A stretch of DNA of 64,000 bases from NCBI GenBank assembly GCA_025738555.1, contig JAOVFP010000008.1, forward strand, positions 2,790,001 to 2,854,000. Direction: 5' to 3'. Positions 46,901 through 55,872 of the stretch are shown here, in pieces. Position numbers and translations under genes: made by a program. The notes under the pieces were generated by a model that did not search any database, was not told the origin of the DNA, and worked only from the letters and a program-made list of their open reading frames with translations. Numbering within the stretch: position 1 is the first letter of the stretch; the number at the start of each line of letters is the position of its first letter. The stretch is from Cyathus striatus. Its lineage: Eukaryota; Basidiomycota; Agaricomycetes; Agaricales; Nidulariaceae.

Positions 46901-47618
46901 CTGCTTGGTTCTTGCCAAAGACGTCAGCAAACTCGTGGTAGTCCGAGGGAACATTAGAAAGGTCAATGGTCTCTGTGGCCATAGTGGCAGCAGCAGACGC
47001 AGAGACTACAGCACCGAGATGTATCCTGAAGGTTTGAGACCCTTCAAGTTTGCTAGCTCTAAGAAATGCGGCAGCATTGATCATAGATATGCTCGGAGGA
47101 GGACATGAGTCCAGTGGAGGAAAAGATGGCTCATCTGGTGAAGCAGGTGGCAACGAAGGAGTATCCTTCGGAGCAGGGGTCGACGAAAGCGGAGATGATT
47201 CCTCTGTAACAGTGGTTTGGAAGCGAAGTATGTGTCTCTGTACCCAGTCAATCAACGGATTGTATTGGGAGAGCCAGTTAAATCCTAGAACCACGGAACA
47301 AGAAGAATCAAGCGGAGTCACATAAAGTGCAAGGGAGATGCATTCACCAGATGGAAATGTTACAGGCAAAGTAGTACTTTCTGTAAGAGTAGAGTTTGTG
47401 GTGCTGTCAAACAGTCGTAATGCTATCGGGGTTATAGGAGTGGTAGGTAGGTGATTTCTCCGGACGAAGAATGAGTCAATGAAACAGTGAGTAGAGCCGG
47501 AGTCAATAAGGGTAGCATAGGTAAGTAAAGTGTTTGGTGTTATAGGAGATGGAGAGGAGAGTGGTATATGTACAGCCTGAGGGTCAGAAAGAGCAGACGC
47601 ATTAAGTCTTACCTCCAT
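43968..47618 (-). CDS. Gypsy B Pol polyprotein with chromodomain, 1216 aa open
   Basis: Open from Met to stop. Protease motif TLIDSGSTHCFID near residue 35; RT with FVQKKDGSLWLCVDFRGLN and the catalytic YLDDILIYS; RNase H from VETDASDYALG; integrase zinc finger (HDHILAGH...CKSCTTC); catalytic triad blocks SMDFIE, TSDRGSEF and HPEGDGQTE; C-terminal chromodomain YEVSEICDSK...LRYLVRWSGYEG, which in this lineage directs insertion to particular chromatin. The frame also reads upstream of this Met to a seven-A run, where it meets the gag frame, so the native start is probably a Gag-Pol fusion rather than this Met. Confidence 0.93.
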   Translation of the reverse strand: MEVRLNASALSDPQAVHIPLSSPSPITPNTLLTYATLIDSGSTHCFIDSFFVRRNHLPTTPITPIALRLFDSTTNSTLTESTTLPVTFPSGECISLALYVTPLDSSCSVVLGFNWLSQYNPLIDWVQRHILRFQTTVTEESSPLSSTPAPKDTPSLPPASPDEPSFPPLDSCPPPSISMINAAAFLRASKLEGSQTFRIHLGAVVSASAAATMATETIDLSNVPSDYHEFADVFGKNQADTLAPHRPYDLKINLDEGSSPPVGTIYSLSQSELGSLREFIDEHLRIGFIRPSRSPHGAPVLFVQKKDGSLWLCVDFRGLNAISKKDRYPLPLIADLLDSPCKARIYSKIDLCHAYHLVRITDGDEWKTAFRTCYGSFEWLVMPFGLTNAPAAFQRFMNDIFKDLLDVCIIVYLDDILIYSNNMEEHRRHIKEVLCRLRKHGLYAQADKCEFHTESVEYLGFILSPSGLTMSKDKVQTIQDWPEPRKVKDVQSFLGFANFYRRFIQDYSDIVVSLTHLTRKGLKWDFTPACRAAFNHLKDAFSTAPVLTHWVPDVQIIVETDASDYALGAILSIIADDGDIHPIAFHSRTFTALELNYDTHDKELLAIFEAFKVWRHYLEGSGISIDVVTDHKNLEYFSTTKILTCRQARWSEYLSQFNLVIRFRLGKLGAKPDALTRRWDIYPKEGDNDYATVNPHNFRPVFTQEQLTTSLRATILFLPILGASIVMDVEQLHHDILITQPTDTVAAIHLRDPTGRWSVGTDKLLRLDECIYVPNDNSLCLRVLQYKHDHILAGHPGQNKTLSIIRREYTWPGLRTYIKDYCKSCTTCMRSKPQRHRPYGTLKQLPIPGHPWSSISMDFIETLPKSGSEEYNSILVVIDRFSKQAIFIPCYNTITSAQLAQLFVLHVFSKHGVPEHVTSDRGSEFISHFFRSLGKVLDMTLHFTSGYHPEGDGQTEHINQVLEQYVHIYCNYQQDNWAVLLPLAEFAYNNTPSSTTNTTPFFANKGYHPAITVHPERDVTAAKAWEFAVDLQELHELLKIEIALAQKRYQVGADNRRLPAPEFKVGTKAFVHAKFFKSTRPAKKFAEKYYGPYEIIAETGSHSRTLRLPTNFRSVHPVFHVSMLEPATENPFPEHEIPPPPPVELDGDIEYEVSEICDSKLDRRCKCKLRYLVRWSGYEGMDKELTWLAATELEHAFELILEFHSKYPDKPNPDTT

Positions 47619-47677
47619 GAGAGCACAAGGGAGAGGAATGTGGCCCTCGACTTGTGTGGAGTTACAAGGACCACGCT

Positions 47678-47689
47678 CTATTTTTTTGA
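47678..47689 (-). promoter_or_regulatory. Possible -1 frameshift site between gag and pol
   Basis: In the gag frame the minus strand reads TCA AAA AAA TAG. A -1 slip on A-AAA-AAA bypasses the TAG and enters ATA GAG, exactly the pol frame. Copy A has the same seven As but one more base before them (TCG AAA AAA ATA) and needs no shift. So this is either programmed frameshifting or a one-base deletion in copy B. Confidence 0.45.
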
Positions 47690-47819
47690 ACTCCCTGTAG
47701 TGGGGCTCACTGGGGCAGACGCCTCGGAGGAAATAGCAGCAGCGCGTTGTCGTTTAAGATTAAGATAATCTAAGGTGCTAACAGGAATCGACTTTGTTCG
47801 TGTTACAACACCTGAGTGT

Positions 47820-49176
47820 CAGGAAATATTTAGCGAGGATATTCTTGGAAATTTGATGGGTGATCTTGTACAGCAAAAGCTGTATGAATTGTATGAAACT
47901 TGGTATGAAGGGTAATGTACAGCAAAGGCTGTATATAATGACAAGTATAATGGGAGGGGTATAATACACACTATAGACTTGGTGCTATATCTGATGTGTA
48001 TATTATATAGATCAATGCTTAACTTGCTTAAGACTTGACCTATGACTGAAGTGTTCTGATACTGATACTGTACTAAACTGTTACTTTGACTGATACTGTG
48101 ACTGTGACTGATACTTTATCTGTGACTGTGACTGTGACTGTGACTGCTTCGATTTCTGTGACTGTTACTGATACTGACTGTACTGGCTGTGCTGACAAAA
48201 CTGTACTAATAACTAATGACTAATGACAATTGGGTGAGACTACTGGGGGGTGGGTAGCTATCTATCTACTGCCAAACTGCCCTCCTTATATACCTTTTCC
48301 CAACCTGCTTAGTAATCCAATTCCCACTCTACCATCCTACATTGTTCTCCAAAATGAGTAGTGTGCAAGTGTAGATTTTAGATCTGAGGCTGTACAGGAC
48401 AATGGTATTTGAGGGTTAGTCAGCAGAGAACAATAGCTTATGTTAGAACAATGTGTAATGAATTGCATTGTTCTAAATAAAGAGTTGCATTGTTCTGGAC
48501 AAGAACAATAGGAGTCCATTTATATAACAATGGAGTAGTGAACAATAGATACCTATCTGCCATTGTGTAAACAATGGCAGTGAAAACAATGGAGTCATAT
48601 ATAAATAGTTTCACATTGTCTCTGAACAATGGGTAAAGAGTACAATGTAGTTCATTTATTATGAACAATAGGATTGATAACAATGGAGTTGTATATAAAT
48701 AGTTTTCTCATTGTCTTCAGATAATGGATGAATAGTACAATGTAGTTCATTTGTGATGAACAATAGGAGTGAAAACAATGGAATTTTATATAAATAGTTT
48801 TCTCATTGTCTTCAAGCAATGGGTGAATGGTACAATGTAGTTCATTTGTGATGAACAATAGGAGTGAAAACAATGGAATTGTATATAAATAGTTTTCTCA
48901 TTGTCTTCAAGCAATGTGTTATCCTTTGTTTGTGCATTGTTTGTGCAAGTGATTATTTATTGATATGTGTATTATGTTTAATGGTGATTTAGAGTTGTTT
49001 GTTCATGTAAGGTATTGATTTGTTCATGTATAGTATTGGGTATATTTGATTATTAGTGTGTTGTATCATGTGATTGTGTGAGCTATTCAGTCATGTGACA
49101 TGACTGTGCAATTTCTTTAATTGTGGTATACAGTGCATTTGCATGCATTATATATAATCAAAAATCATGCCTGACA
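47820..49176. mobile_element. AT-rich insertion inside gypsy B gag, MITE-like
   Basis: GTGT occurs at both borders (47816-47819, 49177-49180), and the ends share an inward CAGG motif (CAGGAAATATTT and TGTCAGGCATG). Taking out the block with one GTGT rejoins gag codons in frame (AARAH then SGVVTRTKSIPV), which is good evidence of a clean insertion. It is CpG-poor, has no transposase, and carries a (TGTGAC)n stretch near 48060-48170 and a 95-bp tandem repeat. Confidence 0.75.
48569..48917. repeat. 95-bp tandem repeat, about four units
   Basis: Units begin GAACAATAGGAGTGAAAACA and contain TATATAAATAGTTTTCTCATTG and ACAATGTAGTTCATT. The last two are almost identical. The surrounding DNA from 48340 onward is unusually dense in ACAATG/CATTGT hexamers. 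Confidence 0.9.
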
Positions 49177-50784
49177 GTGTGCTCTTGCAGCCGTGGATGT
49201 AGCCTTGCGGCAATCCTTAGCCATGTGTCCAGCTTTAGCACAAAACAAGCAGAGCTTGTTGTCCAAACAACGTTTGTGCTCCTCTGGAGTTAACTTACCA
49301 TCAGGTCCTAATTTACCTGTTAAGTCCGGGCCTTGAGAGGCAGGACGGCGTGGTTGGGCTGTAGACCCAGAGGAAGTGCTGGGAGTGGGTACTGATGTGG
49401 CGTTAGAGGTGGAGGCAGCAGGCTCTGCAGGAGTGTTTCCCCGGTTCCTATTGTTGGAGGCTGGAGGAAGAGTCTTGGAAGGTGCAGCAGCACCCTTGTG
49501 ACACCTATCCTCAATGGCATGCTCGGTACTGCGCTCCCAATGGCGCTGATCGAAACCCTGGGCCAAAGCCTTCATAGGCTGAAGGGATTCAGGACGAGGA
49601 ATCTCCCTGCCAGAGATTTTGTCCTTAATGCGCGGACATAGGCCATAGTAGTATTGTGAGGTGAGGGATGGGTCATCCCAGTTCAACAAGGTAGCATACT
49701 TGTTGAAATCGATTTCATATGAAGTGATGCAATGGCTGTTTTCCATCTTCAGTGCACGGATCTCCAGCTCAGCCTCTGCTCGGGGGTTAGTTTGTCCGAA
49801 ATGAGTCCGGAGTAAACTAACGAAAAAGAGCCAATCGTCCATCCAGCGCTCATAAACATCCTCATCCAGATGTGAACTGAACAAAGCCCCTGCAGATCCC
49901 CAGAGAAAAGTTAACATATAGTCAACTTTCACCTGGTCACTGTTGTAAAGGTGGGGGTTGTTCCGGAAATTTAGGTGGCACTGAGTTAGGAATGCATCCA
50001 GCTTATCGGTGCTAGAGCCATCGAAGATGTCAGGCGCTTTGACTTTCTTGTCATGTGGTGCAGGAGTAGGAGGTGGCCGATCCATAATGTGCTTGACTAT
50101 GGTAGTCAGAGCACCAACCACATCTTCTCTGTCATAACGATGTCGACGAGGGCGGTAGGAGGATGAGCGAGAGGAGCGAGAGGAGCCATGAGACGAAGGA
50201 CCAGAGCCTCCAGGTCTGCCAGGCCCACCAGGAGGAGTTCCTCCATGGCCTGCAGAATCTCCATGATCAGAGGGAGGAACTTCATCCTCAATGTCACCAA
50301 ACTGAGAATTACCATCAGAGGGCTCATGGTTGGAGCCGTCCTCAGATGATTCATAACCATTGCCCCCATTGCCATTATCTCCGGGTGGAGGTGGTGGCGG
50401 AGCACTCCCAGCACCTGAAGGTATAGGTGCTTTAGGGGGTGCTAGACTCGGAGTTGGAGCTCGCGGGTCGGAGTCAATGGTAGCATGTGGAATGAGTGTT
50501 GGGTCAAACGGAAAAACAAGTGGCATGGGTTGGGCATTGCTGACATACTCGAATGCTGGTTGCAGCACCCATTGAGCACGTCCGGCCGAGACAGGAATTC
50601 TCAAGACCAATGCACTGGCCGACTCTGGAACAGGAGAATGAGAAACAGAAAGAGGTCGCGGGATGGTAGTTGTACGTTGAGTAGCAGATTGCTGAGAAGC
50701 CAAACGATTACTGCGTCGGGCTTGCAGCGGGATTGTTTGCTGCTGGTGGCTGTGTTGATGAGCAGTCTCGGTACGAGTAGCCAT
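49165..50784 (-). CDS. Gypsy B Gag (C-terminus displaced by insertion)
   Basis: Starts MATRTETAHQHSHQQQ; a 48-base upstream extension to 50832 is also open, but this Met parallels copy A. Pro/Gly/Ser-rich N-terminus with an acidic stretch, a Ser/Arg region (SRSSRSSSYRPRRHR), the gag core (APDIFDGSSTDKLDAF onward), and a zinc knuckle CLFCAKAGHMAKDC of the CCHC type, intact here. The present stop (HCQA*) lies inside the inserted element; the native frame continued into pol. Confidence 0.9.
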   Translation of the reverse strand: MATRTETAHQHSHQQQTIPLQARRSNRLASQQSATQRTTTIPRPLSVSHSPVPESASALVLRIPVSAGRAQWVLQPAFEYVSNAQPMPLVFPFDPTLIPHATIDSDPRAPTPSLAPPKAPIPSGAGSAPPPPPPGDNGNGGNGYESSEDGSNHEPSDGNSQFGDIEDEVPPSDHGDSAGHGGTPPGGPGRPGGSGPSSHGSSRSSRSSSYRPRRHRYDREDVVGALTTIVKHIMDRPPPTPAPHDKKVKAPDIFDGSSTDKLDAFLTQCHLNFRNNPHLYNSDQVKVDYMLTFLWGSAGALFSSHLDEDVYERWMDDWLFFVSLLRTHFGQTNPRAEAELEIRALKMENSHCITSYEIDFNKYATLLNWDDPSLTSQYYYGLCPRIKDKISGREIPRPESLQPMKALAQGFDQRHWERSTEHAIEDRCHKGAAAPSKTLPPASNNRNRGNTPAEPAASTSNATSVPTPSTSSGSTAQPRRPASQGPDLTGKLGPDGKLTPEEHKRCLDNKLCLFCAKAGHMAKDCRKATSTAARAHCQA

Positions 50785-50836
50785 AGGAGAAAAGACAAAA
50801 GTGCGGAGAAGATCCAAGGGAGTGAGTTTCAAATAC

Positions 50837-51448
50837 TGTCATGTCCCGTTCTATTCCACTAGGGACAAGAACCTCGGAGTAGATAGTCTAATAGAAGCGG
50901 AGTAACTCGCACATGTTAGTAGGGTGCATGGAGGTAGTGAACAAGTACGGGAGTAGTGGAACGTTGGCTTCAACTTGTGTGTTGCGCCCCTTGGACTTCC
51001 AGTTCTGTATTTAGAACAAAGCGGAGTAAGTGGCAAAACAGCGGAGTTGGCTCAAGGCCCAAGTAGGAGAAAGGGTGTAAACATAGTTGATTTGAAACTG
51101 AAGTCTATCTACATTACAGGAGTAGTTTATATAGTAAACTACTTTGTCTGAATGCGTACGGAGTAATGCCCATGGGTATGTGGCATCCTAGGGTTAAGTA
51201 AACTCCATGAAATGTAGAACATGGTAAACTAGTAGTATGCCTCTAGATTATAGTCATAGGAGAAATGGCCGTGGCCGGAGAACAAGGTAGTAATATTAAA
51301 GGGAAGGAACAAGTAAACAGATACAAGTAAACATTAGTAAGGAAGAGTTCAATATATAACAAGTATACATAGTCCGGAGGAAACGTACTAAAAGCGGAGT
51401 AAACCCGGAGTTGACTCCAATGGTACAGGGATTGTCACGGATATGACA
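50837..51448 (-). repeat. 5' LTR of gypsy B
   Basis: TGTCATGTCCCGTTC to GGATATGACA, next to the gag leader. The sequence just inside on the minus strand, GTATTTGAAACTCACT, resembles the same position in copy A (GTATATGAATACTTAT), so it is probably the shared primer-binding region. I cannot name the primer. Confidence 0.95.
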
Positions 51449-51453
51449 CTTAG

Positions 51454-52442
51454 CTACAATTTATACTAAAAAGTATTGTACATGTGCTGCCATTGAATGT
51501 AATATATATAGCACATCTCTGAAATGGATTTGCTATGAGAACAGCTGGTATCTTACACAAAAATTGCATAATGTCTTAATTTCATGATGGTTAATTCCTG
51601 TAAAATTTATCATTCTCACAGTAGGTAATATAAGTACAAGTAAGTTTGCTTTGCCATTGTACCAAACTTATAAACACTTATCATGCTCACAATAGGAAAT
51701 ATAAGTACAAGTAAGTATGCTTTACTATTGTACCAAACTTATGAACACTTATTGTGCCTCACAATAGGCAATATAAGTAAAATTAAGTTGAATTACCCGA
51801 AGTTAGTAACATTTAGACATGGGTATACCTTAAATTTACTAATATCACTAATTTAGCTGATGGGGTTTTTCCTGATGCATTTTGTTCGCCAGAGTAAGTT
51901 TAAAATTTTGAGATGATATAAGGAATTTATAATTCGAGTGCATGATGGTAAAACTTGATCTGTAGAGAAAATTAGTAAAGCAAGTTATAAACCGGACTAA
52001 GGCAACCATACCAAAATAAGTAAAGTACTAATGGTCAGTGGTAATAGTGGTAACGAACTAAGAAGTGAAAAATAATGACATAACATAGCTTGAATCACGA
52101 TGAATGAAAGAGAATAAATTTCAAAAAAGTGTCAAATTTGGGGATGATACCATGTTACTAGCAGTGCCTAGTTCAGGATTTTGTGTTGGTGGTGGTGCTG
52201 GAGAGATTTTAACATGTTGAATCATCCCTTGAAGTTGGGTATGATGTTGAGATGGTGTTTGAAGACATATATTTTGAGGAAATGGTGAAACGAGTGAGCA
52301 AGGAGGAGGGATTGAACAGAGATTCAATTTGGAATGTCTTGAGATATTTGACATGTTGAATTTTTAGTGCATGCACTTTGCCTGCTCTACAAAAGGTGTC
52401 TAATAGGTATCTATGAAAAAATAGTCTCAGAAAGCTCATGCA
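51454..52442. other. CpG-poor spacer with short tandem repeats
   Basis: At 51612-51786, three imperfect units of roughly 70 bp contain AATATAAGTACAAGTAAGT and TTGTACCAAACTTAT. Otherwise no gene is seen. Confidence 0.5.
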
Positions 52443-52634
52443 TACTGTACCATTTAAATCAATTCGACACAGGGGTAGGCACCATGACAGGCAAAATCAC
52501 TATAGCCTTTCAACACTATTATAAATCTCACCATGACACATATTAAATTTCGGCGCTCCTCAATAAAATCTCAACTACTTATAACGATTATAGAACACAA
52601 ATGAAAGCACGAAAGTGCAATGTAATAATAATTA

Positions 52635-53618
52635 CAGCGCTTTGCATATCGATATAGACCTACAATTTTCTTAGTACATATCTGAGTTTCACCGGCAGCA
52701 TGATCCGAGCCAGTCTGCTGGTAGGATTCACAGGCTATTCCTTAAAAGGGTTATGACGCCATGGACGCTTACTGTATGACGCTCGACGCACCAGTTCTCA
52801 ATTATCTGCGGCGGTCTCAAGCAATATACAGCGAGGATGTCCCTTAGCTGTTGGAGACGATGAGCACTGAGGGACAATGACGACGAGTAATGCTATATAA
52901 ACGCTATGTAGCTACCTACATAATATAGCCACTGTGTTGAAACCACCCCTCTGCTTTACCAGGAGTAACACTGTAAATCGCATTCCATATCATATCGTAC
53001 GGATTATCATATTCCTCCCCCATCATTTCCCCAAGGACATAATCACGGTTGGAGCGCAGCTATGACTTGATGCACGAGAAAGCTTCTTCAATTGGATCAA
53101 AGTCCGGCGATTAAAGTGGAAGATATTCAAGCCTCATACCACTAGCCAACAATAATAAGATACAGCAAAGTAAGCAGTAACTATAACATACCATTCTTCA
53201 ATCATCTCGCGGAGACCCTCACATTTGTGAATGCTGGCATTGTCCATAATAATTACAGAGTTCGGCTGTGGAAAAGGATTCATACGATTGAGAAGATCCT
53301 TCCATTCACTGCTCTCTCGTAGACGTCAACCGTCGGATATCACTGTCAGAAAGTCCCTCGCAGTACATGTGAACAGCCAGCTTCTTGATCTCCCGATGGA
53401 TATGTTGACGTGATCCAGGCATTGTGACAGTAGGGCGAATAGGTGCAGGATGGGTGAAGAGACATAGCAGCGGTTGGGACACTGCAACGCGATAGCGCAG
53501 TGGAGAGCAGTGGGGCAGCCAAGATCCAGTGGTTTGGCTGTGGATCCGGCAATGATGGCCGCATAACTCCGATGTATACTAACGAAATTTTAAGTCTATA
53601 TCGATATGCAAAGCGCTG
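52635..53618. mobile_element. Inner Tc1/mariner element, internally deleted
   Basis: A second perfect inverted repeat, CAGCGCTTTGCATATCGATA (continuing TAGAC), with its own TA duplication (52633-52634, 53619-53620) lies wholly inside the outer MITE. It contains a shrunken transposase gene on the minus strand, which identifies it as Tc1/mariner. Confidence 0.9.
52916..53422 (-). pseudogene. Tc1/mariner transposase remnant
   Basis: Starts MPGSRQHIHREIKKLAVHMY, CEGLSDSDIRRL (helix-turn-helix), then jumps directly to SSEWKDLLNRMNPFPQPNSV, IIMDNASIHKCEG (second catalytic Asp) and a mutated version of the SPDFDPIEEAFSCIKS block with the final acidic residue, ending WFQHSGYIM*. The middle, including the first catalytic Asp, is deleted, and stops replace expected residues before SPDFD and after CIKS. 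Not functional. Confidence 0.85.
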
Positions 53619-53815
53619 TAATGCAAATCACGCAAATTACTGCCCAATTTCTGTTTAATATACCTTTTGGCGGCGTTGGCGCCCTGAGCACTATTATCTG
53701 TCACGCCAATACCTTTCGGCACCAGGCCTCCGTTACGCGTGACATGTGCCAAATTTCGACACGACACAAGGCCCCCGTGATGCGTGACTGTCGAATTGAT
53801 TTAAATGGTACAGTA

Positions 53816-54838
53816 TACTCAAGCACACACGTCGCAACCCCGACGAAGGCTCCCGACTCCCGAGCACACTGACCGAACTTCGTAACCGACAAAAGAACAC
53901 CCGAAGAGTAAATCTAGATCGTAAATTGGCAACCGAGTTGCCGAAGCTCGGAGTTTTATTTTATTTGATGGCTTGGGGCATGGTGCACGGTGCTCCGGCT
54001 TTCCATAAGTACTGACTCACACAGTGACAGGCTGCATGCAAGCGCAGGGTGCACCAACTTGAAACTGGACGCCGATGGGACGCCGATCCGACCTGACTAT
54101 AAAAATCACCCTCCCGACTCACGTACAAGTCTTGAAGTTGTACCTTTTCTGTAAGCCCGCTTACGTCAACTCGAACAAGAGGGTGGTTTTAAAAGTTTAA
54201 GTCCCAAGTCCTATGTTCATGACCATTCCCGCTCTAGCGCCGCCTCTTGTGCGCGCATATCCAACTGAAGCCAAGTACATTTGCCTCCTCAGGCTTGCAA
54301 ATAAGTGGTGTATCGAAGGTCGGGCCATTCCGACTATGTCGTATTCAACTTTTAGTCAAATGTTGGCAGATATCGAGGGTACTTTGTATGATTTCACGCT
54401 ATCCGAGAGCACCAACGCCAGAACACAATGATAATCGTGGAAGCGGAATTCAGAAAGCTTATCCTCGGCGCCATTCGTTATGGAAGGTAACGCCGCTTGT
54501 ACATCTAACCAAAACTAGGGCCAGCTGATACTCAGTGACCAATTTTCAAACCACCACACTGGGAACCAGGTACGAGATTGTACTTCCTTCACCGAAATGA
54601 CTTTATTCTCGACTAAACCATCATTCCAGCCCTTCTCCAATGCACAAGGTCAGTGTTCTCTTCCATGGTTCATGATTTTTCATATGGGTTCATCCGCCTC
54701 TACCCCGACCATGCTACATTTGAAATCCCGAGGGAGCCAGGAAATAGACACAGTGAGAATATCTTTCAGTTCCCGTGCGGTATTACCCTCGGCGCGACCA
54801 ATATATAAGACGAGAATGAATTTTCATCTCATAGCACA
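53816..54838. other. Upstream region of the PGAM-like gene
   Basis: A TATA box, ATATATAAGA at 54801-54810, sits about 30 bases before the start codon. Open frames at 54213-54431 and 54597-54884 show no motif. No other gene supported. Confidence 0.45.
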
Positions 54839-55725
54839 ATGGTGTCTTTCCAAAAGCTCCTCGCCCTTTTATCTGTGTTCTTAACATCTACCTTTGCTTT
54901 CAAAAACACTATATACGTTATCACCACTGCTGAAACCCCTTCACTCGGAAGGTTAGGTTTAACCCCCGTAGGGCTGCAAAGATCCCAAGAATGCATCCCA
55001 TCTGTAAGTACCGCTTCCATACATAACAGCGTACCTTAGCAGCAACTACTGATGTTATACTAGGTATTTGCGGATCTGAACATTGGAAAAATTATCGCCT
55101 GCCCCTCTGACCAAGATAGTGGGACGTGCTTCGAAACTGTTCCGACTATTTCACCACTTGCCGATTCGCTGGGACTTCCTATTGATACGAAATGGTAACG
55201 GTCCTCAATAACGCATTGGATGACTTGCCATTGACTTTTATTCTAGCGGCGCTGACTCAAACACTGATGACGACTGCGTAACAAAAATAATGACCAAGTT
55301 CGTGAAGAACAGTACCCAGGCTATTCTTATCGCATGGGTAAGTTTCACGGATTCAAGTAGTGTGCCTAATATCTAAATATTTTTGAAGGATTTGCATGAG
55401 GTTGATACCTTACTCAACGACATTAATGCAGATGAGCCAGACAACAATGATGACGATGATAATGATGATGACGACGACAACGATTCACTGTTAGTAGAAT
55501 CTCACGTTTTAAGTGACTCATACAATTGACAATTATATGTCTAGCCATGACCTCATCTACACGGTTCAGAAAAACATTATTGTCTCTACGACATCTATGA
55601 ATTGCACTGGAATAGATGGTCCGGCCCCAGGAACTGTTCGAAGGTCTGAGGAATCTGTCACAGTGCCGATTAGAAGACGTCGTAAGGGTTCAGGTAGTAA
55701 ATCTCGAAGGTCGAAAAGGCGCTAA
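54839..55725 (+). CDS. Secreted phosphoglycerate-mutase-fold protein, catalytic motif lost
   Basis: Five exons (54839-55003, 55064-55194, 55247-55337, 55389-55489, 55545-55725) join to 222 residues. A signal peptide (MVSFQKLLALLSVFLTSTFA) leads into NTIYVITTAETPSLGRLGLT, where histidine phosphatases have an RHG(E) motif; here the position reads ITTAE, without the catalytic Arg-His. Then FADLNIGKIIACPSDQDSGT, KCGADSNTDDDCVTKI and ILIAWDLHEV, typical of a fungal PGAM-like secreted family, an Asp-rich run (about residues 137-160), NCTGIDGPAPGTVRRS and a very basic tail. Probably a non-enzymatic secreted protein. An alternative without the last intron would stop at 55529, but the last exon matches the family. 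Confidence 0.75.
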
Positions 55726-55872
55726 TTGTAGATCGGTGCACAAGAATAATGCACGACTGTCACATCAGGCTATATTTTTAACTTGTTCCTTAAGTATTAA
55801 AATCAATGATTTTGTTTTGATTCCTGAAGGAGCGCATTATGTATATAATTACAAGTAAGTATACTATCTTAA

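Larger units (their letters stand above)
43026..51448 (-). mobile_element. Complete Ty3/gypsy chromovirus, copy B (8.4 kb)
   Basis: An LTR retrotransposon on the minus strand. LTRs of about 611-612 bp (43026-43636 and 50837-51448) are nearly identical by eye, flanked by a perfect 5-bp duplication CTTAG (43021-43025, 51449-51453), so insertion was recent. Order in the element's sense: 5' LTR, gag, [inserted TIR element 47820-49176], pol with chromodomain, polypurine tract, 3' LTR. Pol is a single open frame. Only the insertion between gag and pol stands in the way of autonomy. Confidence 0.95.
52445..53813. mobile_element. Outer MITE with 25-bp TIRs, TA duplication
   Basis: Both ends read inward CTGTACCATTTAAATCAATT (continuing CGACA) and are flanked by TA (52443-52444, 53814-53815). 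After subtracting the element inserted inside it, only about 385 bp remain, so this is a short non-autonomous element. Confidence 0.9.

Noticed and set aside
48060..48170. (TGTGAC)n-like stretch as a telomere relic
   Set aside because: The unit does not match the usual fungal telomere repeat TTAGGG, and it is irregular; it is simple-sequence DNA in the insertion.
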